Assembly: GCA_945911015.1 (NCBI GenBank)
Contig: CAMDZW010000006.1
Location: forward strand, 62,001 to 126,000
Source: an uncultured Propionibacteriaceae bacterium
GTDB taxonomy: Bacteria > Actinomycetota > Actinomycetes > Propionibacteriales > Propionibacteriaceae
Length of the DNA: 64,000 bases
Reading direction: 5' to 3'
Shown: one piece after another, positions 1-8,747 of the stretch
Layout of the letters: every line of letters starts with the position of its first letter
How positions within the stretch are numbered: the first letter of the stretch is position 1
The notes under the pieces: generated by a model
Seen by the model: only the letters and a program-made list of their open reading frames with translations
Database searches by the model: none
What the model was told of the DNA's origin: nothing
Translations under genes and position numbers: made by a program

Positions 1-2
1 TG

Positions 3-539
3 TGGTGGCTTTTGGCGGTGGGCGTGGCGTGCATCCTGGCGGCCTGGTTCTACACCGGAGGCAAGAGACCGTACGGATATCACGGGCTCGGCGAGGTGTT
101 CGTCTTCGTTTTCTTCGGCCTGGTCGCGGTCTGCGGCACGACACTGGTCCAGACCGGTGCCGTTGGCTGGGCCGCGCTGGCTGCAGCGGTCACTGTCGGC
201 GGCCTGGCCTGCGCAATCCTGGTGGCCAACAATCTGCGTGACCTCGCCGGTGACCGGGAGTCGGGCAAGCACACGCTCGCGACCCGGCTGGGAGACCGCG
301 GCACCCGTACCTTCTTCGTGGGGTTGGTGTTGCTGGCCGCCGCCGGCGTCGTAGCCGCTGGGCTGCTGGTGTCGTGGTGGTGCCTGATCGGGCTGGCCTT
401 CCTGGTGGTGCTGGTCCCAGCACTACGGATCGTCCTGGCTGGCGGGGTTGGTCGGGACCTGATCACGGTCCTCAAAGTGACCGGTGTTGCCGAACTGGTG
501 GCTGCGATCGGACTCGCTACAGGCTGTCTTATCGCCTGA
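3..539 (+). CDS. menA: MenA, 1,4-dihydroxy-2-naphthoate polyprenyltransferase (3' part)
   Basis: The frame is open from the left edge, so only about the last 178 residues are present. Enzymes of this UbiA-type membrane family attach the polyprenyl tail to dihydroxynaphthoate in menaquinone synthesis. The visible part has several hydrophobic membrane segments and the second Asp-rich motif, NNLRDLAGDRESGK followed by TLATRLG, which in this family binds the Mg-diphosphate of the prenyl donor. The first Asp motif must lie outside the window. An internal TTG at 12 is not the real start. The assignment to MenA rather than another UbiA member rests on the NNLRDxxxDxxxGKxTLAxR pattern. Confidence 0.88.
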   Translation, partial: WWLLAVGVACILAAWFYTGGKRPYGYHGLGEVFVFVFFGLVAVCGTTLVQTGAVGWAALAAAVTVGGLACAILVANNLRDLAGDRESGKHTLATRLGDRGTRTFFVGLVLLAAAGVVAAGLLVSWWCLIGLAFLVVLVPALRIVLAGGVGRDLITVLKVTGVAELVAAIGLATGCLIA

Positions 540-560
540 TCCGGCTCGGAACGAACCGAC

Positions 561-566
561 TAGACT
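561..566 (+). promoter_or_regulatory. -10 box TAGACT of a leaderless transcript
   Basis: TAGACT sits 6 nt before the ATG at 573, and no Shine-Dalgarno sequence is present. This TANNNT-plus-short-gap arrangement is the usual signature of leaderless actinobacterial genes, with transcription starting at or next to the ATG. Confidence 0.5.
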
Positions 567-572
567 GGACAG

Positions 573-821
573 ATGCTCCGCTATCTTCCGCTGATCATCG
601 TCGGGCTGTTGATGATCTACTGCGTGGTCGAGGTCGCCCAGGCGCCCCCGCGCGCGATCCGCGCCATGCCGAAGTGGATGTGGGCCGTGGCGGTCATCTG
701 CGCCCCGTTGATCGGGTCAGTCTGCTGGCTGATCTGGGGGCGCCCTACCCAGGAGAGCCTCAACCCGCCCTCCCGGCCCGAGGCGCCCGACGACGATCCG
801 GACTTCCTGCGTCGCCTCTGA
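573..821 (+). CDS. Small PLDc_N-type membrane protein
   Basis: An 82-residue protein with two hydrophobic helices (about residues 4-22 and 37-57) and a charged, proline-rich tail. The pattern of a first helix, a short basic loop with Pro, and a second helix ending in WLIWGRP matches the phospholipase D N-terminal membrane domain (PLDc_N), which often occurs as a stand-alone small protein in Actinobacteria next to menaquinone genes. No catalytic HKD motif is present, so it is not a phospholipase. The ATG start is supported by the -10 box 6 nt upstream. Its role is unknown. Confidence 0.75.
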   Translation: MLRYLPLIIVGLLMIYCVVEVAQAPPRAIRAMPKWMWAVAVICAPLIGSVCWLIWGRPTQESLNPPSRPEAPDDDPDFLRRL

Positions 822-827
822 TTGGCC

Positions 828-1768
828 TCACCACCGGGCCATGACTGCGTACGGTCGATGGTGCAGGTGGCCGGGCGCCATCTTCCAACCAGTGAGCGCC
901 GCGACGGCTTGGATCTGGGCGCAGCTGCGGACCAGGCCGCGATCTGCTCCGGTGGTCCCGCAGATTTGGTCCACGCGTCGACGCAGTGCGCGGTCCGGAC
1001 CGCCAGTTGCTGCCGCGTCGTCCCAACGGTTGCGCAGCAGGGGCACCGGTTCCCACTCGATGATCCCGTTCAGCGCACCGGGATCGATCCCCACCCAGGC
1101 CGGATCGTCCGTGGCGAGGGTGTGCAACACGTTGAGGAAGTGGCAATCAGCATGCAGGGTGCGCCGCCGGCCTGGATCAGCCGCGACTACCCGCAGCTCG
1201 GCGAGTCGGCCACGGGCTCGGTCGACCAGTGCCTGATCCAGAGATCCGTTGTCCTGCAGGGATCCCTCCATTTCGTTCAGCACATCGACCAGATCACGCA
1301 AGCCGTCAGAAGGTGGCACTGGTGCAAGTCCGGCGAGCAACTCGGCAATCACAGTCACAGCCTCGTCAGCATCGGCATGATCCTCCAACGACTGTTGAGG
1401 ATCGAGTCGGGGCAACACGATCGCGCGGTCGTCGACGTCGACCGCCACAGCGGTGATCATCCGGACCGGGACCCCGGCGACCGTGCGACCCCACTCAGCA
1501 CTGCGAGCGAATGCTGCCAAGGCTCGCGGCTCCCCTCGGTCCAACTGACCGGCGGCGACACCTTCAACACCGCCGCAGAACCGTCACGGAGCCGCACCGG
1601 CCAGACGATCCCGGTCCACCCCCGCATCGCCACTCCATCCGGGCGGAGCTGCCACCGCTGTGCCCAGCGGGCCGCAGTCATCGAAAGCTGCGGATACCAC
1701 TGGTCGACCCCAGGCCACTGCCGCACATGGTCGTGAAAGCTGGCCGGAACCGGCCATGGCCCAGTCAT
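828..1768 (-). pseudogene. Aminoglycoside/hydroxyurea phosphotransferase, APH(6)-like, frameshifted
   Basis: Two overlapping frames together make one APH(6)/streptomycin 6-kinase-like protein of about 313 residues, the normal family length. The first frame starts at the ATG at 1768 (AAGG about 9 nt upstream) and carries the N-lobe, including VWPVRLRDGSAAVLKVSPP with the ATP-binding Lys. The second frame continues with RGEPRALAAF and IVLPRLDPQQSL, then the catalytic loop LHADCHFLNVL and the metal-binding segment WVGIDPGALNG, ending at 828. The switch lies around 1515-1540 and needs one added base to restore the frame. The brace motif reads HADCHFLN where HGDLHxxN is usual, which may indicate relaxed constraint. 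It is either a decayed gene or a sequencing error. Confidence 0.7.
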
Positions 1769-1821
1769 GACAGCAGCCTTGCCCAGCGCCACCTCCAGAT
1801 CAACGGCTTTTCCTCTTGCGG

Positions 1822-3792
1822 TCAGGCGCGGAAGGGGAACCAGGCCAGATCGTAGCCGTACATGCCCCAGGTTCCGTCCCGCTCCGGGTCGAAGGCGAAA
1901 CGCGGGTTGTTGTACCAACCGTTGACGATGTCGGAGTGAAGAGGACGGATCTCGTCGGCGACAGTGACATGGCTGATCTCGAGCTTCCAGTGCACCCAGG
2001 TCATCAGGCGTCGACCAGTGACCGCCATGCCGCCGTAGCCACCGAGCTGGCCGACCAGCGTGACCTCACCGGTTTCGGGATCGTAGCTGGACAGGTCGCC
2101 ATTGGGCCGCCGCGTCATCAGATAGAGCTTGCCGCCCCGCCAGGCGATCCGCTCATAGGAGGCCACGTCATCGCGGGGAGCCGCCCGCCACAACAACTCG
2201 CGGGTCGTCAGGTCGATCGCAGCGATCTGCGCCGGACCGTCCACCACCGGATCGGCACCTTCGCCATAGGTGTCACCGGCCACATAGGCGATGTCGCCGA
2301 CCACGTGGAGCCCACGGACCGACTGGTCCGGTAGATAGTCGGTGCGGATCTCGACGCTGTGGTCGCTCAGATCGACGAAGCTCACTGCTCCCTGGTTGCC
2401 GCCGATGTGGGGACCGGAGACGACCACCAGCTGGTTGCGCGACTGGTCCCATTCCATCAGTGATGGGCGATACTGCCCTTCCAGGACAGCGACATCGGTG
2501 TGCTCGATGGTCTCCGGATCGAACCGGGTGATGGTGCAGCCCGGGTAGACCGCACCGTAGACGACACCGTCGCCGACCTCCTGGAGCGCCTTGATCTCGC
2601 CGAAGTTGTCGACCCGCACCGAGGTCCCAGCTGCCAGGTCATGGACCTCGGTCGCACCATGACCAGCCACCCAGATCGTGCCGCTGCTGTGCCGGATGAG
2701 GTCCTGGGCGCGGTCAGGGTAACCCGCGTCGTCGACGATGTCGTGGATCACCGGTTCCTCACCCAGAGCCATCGTCCAGAACCGGCCGCTGTCCCCGGTG
2801 CCACACAGCACACTGGGCTGGTACTCGGCGAGGAAGTTGTTCTGGCCGTCATCTTCGAGTGCTTGACCGACCTTGACGAGTTCCTCGGCGTCGCAGCGGT
2901 AGATGTTGCCCGAGGTCCGGGCGATCGCATACACCGTGCTGTCCGAGGCGACGCACATGAAGTCGATGTAGCGGTCCTTCTCGTCCAACAGCGGTCGGGC
3001 GACCTGTTGGGAACCGTCGGACGGGTCGAAGGAGACGACGAACTTGCCAGTGCCGACGTACAGCACACCCTCGCTGATCACCATCTTGATCGGGATCGTG
3101 CGGTCCTCGCCGAGGAAGTCGGTGACGTCGCGACCGTCGGTGCCGGTCGCATCCAGGACCCATTCCCGGATCCCCCCGGGGGCATTTGCACCGCCGTAGA
3201 CATGCTCGGCATCGACGGCGAGGGAGTTCGCGTACATCGACTCGGACACCATCCCGTAGGTCTGGACCTCGGTGCTGGTCAGGTGAACCCGGCGGACTGT
3301 GCAGTCCGGATAGGAGCTCAGGTAGAGCCACTCTCCCGACACCGCCATGTCGTACCACCAGGCGCCGGCCGGTCCGACCTCGGCCCAGGCCTCGAAGCTG
3401 TGGGTCTGCGGGTCCAGCCGAAAGATGGAGCCGTTGCCGGCCATGCCGACATAGGCGTGGGTCCCGTCGCTGGCCATCATCAGCCCGCCTGCGCCGGACG
3501 CCGAGCCGGGCACGTCAACATCGCCGACCCAGGTCACCTCGCCGCTGTCCAGATCGGCCTCGACGATCCGAAGGTGTTCGTTGTCGACGAGGAACCGGGT
3601 GGTCTGGTAGATCTTCGAACCGACTCGGGTGGCTCCGCGCATCGCCGCGGTCAGGATGGCCGGGCCGTACGTGGTGGGTTCGACCACGGGTCGGGCCGCC
3701 GATGCCAGTTGTGGCACGGCGGCAAGCCCGAGCGCCGCTCCGCCGGCGGCGAGCTGCAGAATGTGGCGACGGGTGGGATGAAGAGAGGACAT
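1822..3792 (-). CDS. Tat-exported beta-propeller protein
   Basis: A 656-residue protein. The chosen ATG at 3792 has GAGGTGG about 8 nt upstream and places a twin-arginine signal at the N-terminus (TRRHILQLAAGGAALGLAA, cleavage near ASA-AR around residue 33). The mature part is made of repeated blades with FRLDPQT, SFDPSDG, TRFDPET and SSYDPETGEV, typical of WD/PQQ/YVTN-like propellers of six to eight blades. No catalytic residues are recognisable. It is likely an extracytoplasmic binding or polysaccharide-related protein. The broken phosphotransferase follows on the same strand 53 bp downstream. The enzymatic role is unknown. Confidence 0.75.
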   Translation of the reverse strand: MSSLHPTRRHILQLAAGGAALGLAAVPQLASAARPVVEPTTYGPAILTAAMRGATRVGSKIYQTTRFLVDNEHLRIVEADLDSGEVTWVGDVDVPGSASGAGGLMMASDGTHAYVGMAGNGSIFRLDPQTHSFEAWAEVGPAGAWWYDMAVSGEWLYLSSYPDCTVRRVHLTSTEVQTYGMVSESMYANSLAVDAEHVYGGANAPGGIREWVLDATGTDGRDVTDFLGEDRTIPIKMVISEGVLYVGTGKFVVSFDPSDGSQQVARPLLDEKDRYIDFMCVASDSTVYAIARTSGNIYRCDAEELVKVGQALEDDGQNNFLAEYQPSVLCGTGDSGRFWTMALGEEPVIHDIVDDAGYPDRAQDLIRHSSGTIWVAGHGATEVHDLAAGTSVRVDNFGEIKALQEVGDGVVYGAVYPGCTITRFDPETIEHTDVAVLEGQYRPSLMEWDQSRNQLVVVSGPHIGGNQGAVSFVDLSDHSVEIRTDYLPDQSVRGLHVVGDIAYVAGDTYGEGADPVVDGPAQIAAIDLTTRELLWRAAPRDDVASYERIAWRGGKLYLMTRRPNGDLSSYDPETGEVTLVGQLGGYGGMAVTGRRLMTWVHWKLEISHVTVADEIRPLHSDIVNGWYNNPRFAFDPERDGTWGMYGYDLAWFPFRA

Positions 3793-3945
3793 GGGGGGAA
3801 TCCACCTCAATGTGTTGACGACAGTGACCCCCATCGTCGACCGCACATCCCCTTGGCGCAAGGCAACTCTCTGGCTCCTCCACCATCTGGTCGGGTCCGC
3901 CTCTGGGTGCGCCGCCGAGAGCAGGGCCGCGCCGAGCAGAAGAAC

Positions 3946-3976
3946 GGGGCCGACCCGCGGTGTGCGGATCGGCCCC
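3946..3976 (-). terminator. Rho-independent terminator of the flotillin operon
   Basis: The arms GGGGCCGACCCGC (3946-3958) and GCGGATCGGCCCC (3964-3976) form a 13-bp stem with one mismatch and a 5-nt loop, just after the flotillin stop codon on the minus strand. The bases that follow on that strand are pyrimidine-rich (TTCTTCT). Confidence 0.7.
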
Positions 3977-4002
3977 AGCGACGAGCTCAGGTCAGGAGCG
4001 TG

Positions 4003-5535
4003 TCAACGAACATCACCTTCGACAGGAGCCTCAGGGGAGTCGGTGTCGGCCTCGGTGGAACTGGTGTACTTCTGGACCAGGCCCTGCAGATCGACACCGG
4101 TGGTGTTCTTCAGCAGCTCCATCGTCTGGACGACGTTGTTGGTGACCTGCTTGGGAATCTCACCGGCACCGTCGGTGGAGACGACGGTCAGCTTGTCGAT
4201 ACCGGCCATCGGGGCGGCCACCTTCTCGGCCACCTGAGGCAGGACCTCGATCAGCATCTGCAGGACGGCAGCCTCGTTGTACTTGGCGAAGGCAGCAGCT
4301 CGCTTCTCCATGGCTTCGGCTTCGGCCTCACCCTTGGCCAGGATGGCGGCTGCTTCGGCCTCGCCCTCGGCCCGTACGGCTTCGGCCTCGGCGACACGGC
4401 GTGCCTTCTCGGCCTCACCACGACGAGCACCCTCGATCGCCTCGGCCTCGGCCAGGGCGGTACGGCGGGACTTGTCGCCTTCACCGGTGAGGCGGGACTT
4501 CTCGGCATCGGCCTGCGCAGCGGCGATCGCGGCCTGCCGACGGGCGTCGGCTTCCTTGATCTCGGCGTTGCGGGCACCTTCGGCCTCGGTCTCGACCCGG
4601 TACCGTTCGGCATCAGCCGGCTTGCGGACTTCGGTGTCGAGCTGGCGGTCCTTCAGGGCTGCCTGGCGGACGGCCACCTTCTCCTGCTCGGCAAGGATCG
4701 CCTGGTCCCGATCGGCCTGGGCCAACGGTCCGGCTGCGGCGGCGCGGGCTTGGGCCCCGTCGGTCTCGGACTTGATCTCGGCACGCTTCAGGGCGAGTTC
4801 GCGGTCGGAGATCGCGATTTCCTGCTCAGCGGCGATCCGGGCCTGCTCGGCAGCCTGCCGGGCGGCGGCCTCGGCCACGGCCGCGGTCTGCCCCACCCGG
4901 GCCGATTCCGGACGGCCGAGGTCGGACAGGTAGGACCCGTCGTCGGTGATGTCCTGGATCTGGAAGGTGTCCAGCACCAGGCCCTGGCCGGTCAACGAGG
5001 CCTCCGACTCATCGGCGACCCGCTGCGCGAAGGCGGCCCGGTCGCGGATGATCTGCTCGACCGACAGCGAACCGACGATGGAACGCAGCGAACCGGCGAG
5101 TGTCTCCTGAGTGAAGGTTTCGACCTCATCCTGCTGGGTCAGGAATCGTTGGGCGGCGGCCCGGATCGAGTCCTCGTTGCCGCCGACCTTGACGATGGCG
5201 ACACCATCAAGGTTCAGCTTCACGCCCTGGCCGGACACCGCTCCGCGGATCTGGACCATGATGCGGCGGCTGGACAGGTCAAGGATGTGCAGACTCTGGA
5301 CGAACGGGACCACGAAGACCCGGCCACCCATGACGACCTTCTGGCCGGACAGGTCGCGGGACATGACCCCGGTTTCGGGGTTGCGGACGGACTTGCTGCC
5401 GCTACCCCCGGTGACGATGAAGGCCTCGTTGGGGCCGGCCACCTTGATCCTGGATGTGATCAGCGCGATCACCAGGAGCAGGACGACCACAATGGCCACC
5501 ACCAAGGCCACGGGACTGGCCATGAAGTCAGGCAT
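4003..5535 (-). CDS. Flotillin-like SPFH membrane scaffold protein
   Basis: A 510-residue protein with an N-terminal membrane segment (about residues 7-28), an SPFH/band-7 domain (about 30-200, including GPNEAFIVTGG and the segment LSVEQIIRDR), and a long Ala/Glu/Lys-rich coiled coil (about 210-440) with repeated EAEA motifs typical of flotillins. It ends in an acidic tail. Bacterial flotillins organise membrane microdomains and influence membrane fluidity and protein complex assembly. AGGAAAGGA lies about 10 nt before the ATG at 5535. The NfeD-like gene precedes it by 39 bp, which is the usual pairing, so the two are probably one operon ending at the hairpin at 3946-3976. Confidence 0.92.
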   Translation of the reverse strand: MPDFMASPVALVVAIVVVLLLVIALITSRIKVAGPNEAFIVTGGSGSKSVRNPETGVMSRDLSGQKVVMGGRVFVVPFVQSLHILDLSSRRIMVQIRGAVSGQGVKLNLDGVAIVKVGGNEDSIRAAAQRFLTQQDEVETFTQETLAGSLRSIVGSLSVEQIIRDRAAFAQRVADESEASLTGQGLVLDTFQIQDITDDGSYLSDLGRPESARVGQTAAVAEAAARQAAEQARIAAEQEIAISDRELALKRAEIKSETDGAQARAAAAGPLAQADRDQAILAEQEKVAVRQAALKDRQLDTEVRKPADAERYRVETEAEGARNAEIKEADARRQAAIAAAQADAEKSRLTGEGDKSRRTALAEAEAIEGARRGEAEKARRVAEAEAVRAEGEAEAAAILAKGEAEAEAMEKRAAAFAKYNEAAVLQMLIEVLPQVAEKVAAPMAGIDKLTVVSTDGAGEIPKQVTNNVVQTMELLKNTTGVDLQGLVQKYTSSTEADTDSPEAPVEGDVR

Positions 5536-5574
5536 TACTTGTGTTCCTTTCCTCTGGAGGAATCGAGGGACTGG

Positions 5575-6069
5575 TCAGTCCCTCGGCTTCACCTCGACCG
5601 CAGTGGCGGAGAGGACGTTGCTGATCTCGACCGGGGTACCGGCCTTCAGCGGCACGGAAGCACGTGCGTTGAGTTTGGTGATGTGACCGTTGGCCACGAC
5701 AGAGACCTCGCCATAGCCGTCAGCCGGGATGTCGCTGATGACGGTGCCGGCCAGGCCGACGAACCCGGAGCTGGTGACGTTGGACTCCTCACCACCGGTG
5801 CGCAGCTTCAGGGTCACCCAGCCAACGGCGACACCGACGACCAGGCCGGCGACCAGGCCGACCCCGATCGCCAGACCCAGCGGCTCAGGTTTGATGGTGA
5901 GGGTCAGCGCTCCGACGAATCCGAAGACCCCCAGGAAACCGCCGAGTGCGGCACCGGAGAACAGGTCGCCGCCGATTCCGTCGAAGATTCCGTCGAAGAG
6001 GTCGCCCAGAATCAGGGAGGCGAGCAGGAACAGCACGCCGAACGATCCGATGATCAAGAAGACGGTCAT
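5575..6069 (-). CDS. NfeD-like membrane protein, flotillin partner
   Basis: A 164-residue protein with three or four hydrophobic segments (about residues 2-22, 38-58 and 65-88) followed by a soluble beta-rich domain from about 95. The C-terminal part (GFVGLAGTVISDIPADGYGE, then HITKLNARAS and PLKAGTPVEISNV) looks like the OB-fold of NfeD proteins, which are commonly encoded directly upstream of flotillins. Its position 39 bp before the flotillin gene supports this. NfeD proteins are thought to help assemble flotillin complexes. The serine protease domain of long NfeD forms is absent. Confidence 0.8.
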   Translation of the reverse strand: MTVFLIIGSFGVLFLLASLILGDLFDGIFDGIGGDLFSGAALGGFLGVFGFVGALTLTIKPEPLGLAIGVGLVAGLVVGVAVGWVTLKLRTGGEESNVTSSGFVGLAGTVISDIPADGYGEVSVVANGHITKLNARASVPLKAGTPVEISNVLSATAVEVKPRD

Positions 6070-6159
6070 CCAGGCACCAATCCAACATGTCGGCTGCGGC
6101 TATTGGCCCCAGCCGCAACCCCGGTGCGCCCGACGACCAGTGGTGAGTCTACCGGTTGA

Positions 6160-7560
6160 TCAGCTCTCGGTGAGCCGTCGTCCACGCCATTCCGGCAGGC
6201 AGATCGCGGCTACGCATGCCACCGCGAAGGCGGCAGAGATGACGATGAACACCGTCGGCAGACCCCCGTGGACAGCAAGTACCGGCACCACCAGCGGGGC
6301 GATGATTGAAGCCAGTCGACCGAAGGCGGCTGCCGCGCCGGCCCCGGTCCCCCGGATCGTGGTCGGATAGATCTCCGGCGTCACCGCATAGAGCGCACCC
6401 CAAGCACCGAGGTTGAAGAAGGACAACAGACAACCGGTCACCAGCACCATCGTCTCCGAACCGGCCAGGCCGAACCCGATCGCCGACAGCGCCGAGCCGA
6501 GCAAGAAGGTCGCCAGCGTCGCCCGCCGTCCCCACTTCTCGATCAGGAAGGCCGACACGGCATAGCCCGGGATCTGCGCCAAGGTGATGATCAAAGTGAA
6601 ACCGAAGGACCGCACCATCGGGAATCCGGCATTGACCAGCAAGGTCGGCATCCAGATGAACGCCCCGTAGTAGGCAAAGTTCACCCCGAACCACGTCAAC
6701 CACAGGGCCGCGGTCCGGGCGGCATGCGGTGCGGCCCACAGTGCCCTGAACCCGGTAGTACCCCCGCCGGGGGCCTGGTCCGGCTCGACGGTCTCCGCAG
6801 TTTCCCCCACCACGTCGGTACGGAAGAGTCGCGGTTCCTTCGTGGTCGCGGCCGATGACTCCTCGAAGGCGACGACGATCCGTTCGGCCTCCTCATGGCG
6901 GCCCTTGCTCTCCAGGAACCGTACGGACTCGGGCAGGCCGCGCCGGATGACGATGGCGTACAGCGCCGGGATGGCGCCGAGGGCGAAGGCCCACCGCCAG
7001 CCGCTGTCGAGGGCAGGCACCAGGAAGAAGGCGATGACAGCAGCCAACACCCAGCCGAGGGCCCAGAACGCCTCCAGCAGAACGATGATCCGACCACGGA
7101 TCGGTGCCGGCGAGAACTCACTGACCAACGTCGACGCGACCGGCAGTTCGGCCCCCAGACCGATCCCGACCACCAGCCGCAGACCGGACAGCACGATCAC
7201 TGCGGTCCACACACTCAGCCCGCCGCCAGGCGCCGGGGTGAGGGCTGACAGGCCGGTCGCGATCCCGTACACGACCAGGGTGAGGGCAAAGACCGTACGG
7301 CGCCCGATCCGGTCAGCCAAGGCGCCGCCGACACTGGCACCGAGGGCCATGCCGAGAAAACCGGCCGAGGCGATGATCGAGCCCTGGGTGGAGTCGAGCT
7401 GCCACTGCCCGATGAGCGCCGTGAGGATGAACGACACCAGACCGACATCCATCGCGTCGAGCGCCCAGCCGACACCGGAACCGACCAGCAGTTTCTGATG
7501 CCGTCGGGAGAACTTGGCCCGGTCGAGCCGTTGCAGCCGTGTGGGCGCGGTGACGGTCAT
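6160..7560 (-). CDS. MFS transporter, NiaP/aromatic acid:H+ symporter-like
   Basis: A 466-residue carrier with twelve predicted membrane segments. Signature motifs include LDAMDVGL in helix 1, GALADRIGRRT in the loop between helices 2 and 3, LPVASTLVSEFSPAPIRGR in the loop between helices 4 and 5, and PEIYPTTIRGTG near helix 11. This set is shared by sugar-porter-like carriers for small organic acids, including the nicotinate carrier NiaP. An acidic insertion of about 50 residues lies in the central cytoplasmic loop. The substrate cannot be fixed from sequence. The gene is divergent from the exported protein at 7673. Confidence 0.82.
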   Translation of the reverse strand: MTVTAPTRLQRLDRAKFSRRHQKLLVGSGVGWALDAMDVGLVSFILTALIGQWQLDSTQGSIIASAGFLGMALGASVGGALADRIGRRTVFALTLVVYGIATGLSALTPAPGGGLSVWTAVIVLSGLRLVVGIGLGAELPVASTLVSEFSPAPIRGRIIVLLEAFWALGWVLAAVIAFFLVPALDSGWRWAFALGAIPALYAIVIRRGLPESVRFLESKGRHEEAERIVVAFEESSAATTKEPRLFRTDVVGETAETVEPDQAPGGGTTGFRALWAAPHAARTAALWLTWFGVNFAYYGAFIWMPTLLVNAGFPMVRSFGFTLIITLAQIPGYAVSAFLIEKWGRRATLATFLLGSALSAIGFGLAGSETMVLVTGCLLSFFNLGAWGALYAVTPEIYPTTIRGTGAGAAAAFGRLASIIAPLVVPVLAVHGGLPTVFIVISAAFAVACVAAICLPEWRGRRLTES

Positions 7561-7660
7561 GCGCGGGAGACTACTCCGCTGCGGGAGTGCCCTTGCCCAC
7601 CGTACGGCCCATGGTCATCGCGGCCGGACGGGAACGATCCCAACGCCGATGCTGAAACGC

Positions 7661-7666
7661 TACGCT
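7661..7666 (+). promoter_or_regulatory. -10 box TACGCT of a leaderless transcript
   Basis: TACGCT lies 6 nt before the ATG at 7673. It supports that start over the in-frame ATG at 7649, which has no ribosome binding site. Confidence 0.4.
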
Positions 7667-7672
7667 CGGACC

Positions 7673-8704
7673 ATGCGAGCAATGGTGTGGGTGTTCAGCG
7701 CAGTACTGGTGGTGGGACTGTTCGGCTCCCTGGCTCCGGTGGCACCGGCCGAGGCGGCCGGGCCGATGACGACCACCGCACTCAGCTCGGCCAAGAACAT
7801 CCCACACGGTGACAAGGTCACCGTGTTGGAACGGAGCTTCGACCTGCAGACCGGGGAGTCCCGCCATCTACGGGCCCGGATCGACACCACCAGCACGACC
7901 GACAAGGTGGTCGCACTCACCCTGTCGATCACCTGCTTCGACGCCTCCGGCGCAGAGGTCGACAAGGGCCGCGCGACGGCCCGCAACCATGAGGGCAAGA
8001 ACGCCTCCTACAAGATCCCGGGTCGACTCCCGATCTATGCGGACGCCTTGCTGACCGCTCCCGCGGCCGGCACCTACACCTGTGCCATGCAGGCCTGGAC
8101 CGCCTCCAATGCGACCAGTGACTACCACCTGACCGCCGTTGCCGGTGACACCTGGCTGCAGAGCAGCGACACCGACCAGGTCGGCGCCTACCAGTGGACC
8201 AATCCGGCCTGTGACAGCCAAGGCACTCTGGCGAGCTGTACCTATCTGGGTGCGGGCAACGACCGTGAATGGCTGTTCTACTCCGACGGCACCCCGCGGC
8301 ACGTGTGGACCGCCCGTTCCGATGCGACCGCGGTCGATGTCGCCGCCTCCTACACCCTGACCACCTGCCCCCAGGGGACGGCGTCCTGCCAGAACAATGC
8401 GATTGCGCCGTACCAGAAACCGCGGGGGATCGTCACCATCGTCGATGCGACATTGCAGCTGATCCAGCTCGATGCGACCGGTCACACCTGCCACACCACC
8501 ACCGTGACGACCACGGGCAGGATCACCGATGGTGCGCACCACTATGCCTACACACAGTCGCTGAGCACGGTCCCGATCCGCTCCGACTGCGGCAGTCGCG
8601 ACTTCCTGGTACGGGTGCAACTCGACCACGTCTCCGGGCAGCCGATCAAGATTGACGGGCAACAGAGCGTGGCGCTGTCGACGGCGATCATCAAGAACCG
8701 CTGA
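7673..8704 (+). CDS. Exported protein of unknown function
   Basis: A 343-residue protein when started at the ATG at 7673, which has a TACGCT -10 box 6 nt upstream. Residues 1-31 form a Sec signal peptide (hydrophobic core VWVFSAVLVVGLFGSLAPV, cleavage near AEA-AG). The mature protein is Thr/Asp/Ser-rich with several short beta-like stretches. It has paired cysteines (in ITCFDASG, YTCAMQAW, ACDSQGTLASCTY, TTCPQGTASCQN), suggesting disulfide-bonded extracytoplasmic domains. No family was recognised and no catalytic motif is visible. It is transcribed away from the MFS carrier and toward the end of the large operon. Confidence 0.7.
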   Translation: MRAMVWVFSAVLVVGLFGSLAPVAPAEAAGPMTTTALSSAKNIPHGDKVTVLERSFDLQTGESRHLRARIDTTSTTDKVVALTLSITCFDASGAEVDKGRATARNHEGKNASYKIPGRLPIYADALLTAPAAGTYTCAMQAWTASNATSDYHLTAVAGDTWLQSSDTDQVGAYQWTNPACDSQGTLASCTYLGAGNDREWLFYSDGTPRHVWTARSDATAVDVAASYTLTTCPQGTASCQNNAIAPYQKPRGIVTIVDATLQLIQLDATGHTCHTTTVTTTGRITDGAHHYAYTQSLSTVPIRSDCGSRDFLVRVQLDHVSGQPIKIDGQQSVALSTAIIKNR

Positions 8705-8747
8705 CATTTCACACACCGTGGAACCCTTCCACAGGACGTGAGCTGGG

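Noticed and set aside
2500-6159. Very long open frame on the plus strand across the propeller, flotillin and NfeD genes
   Set aside because: It is antisense to three well-supported genes, is rich in Gly/Asp/Arg/His without domains, and results from high-GC codon bias.
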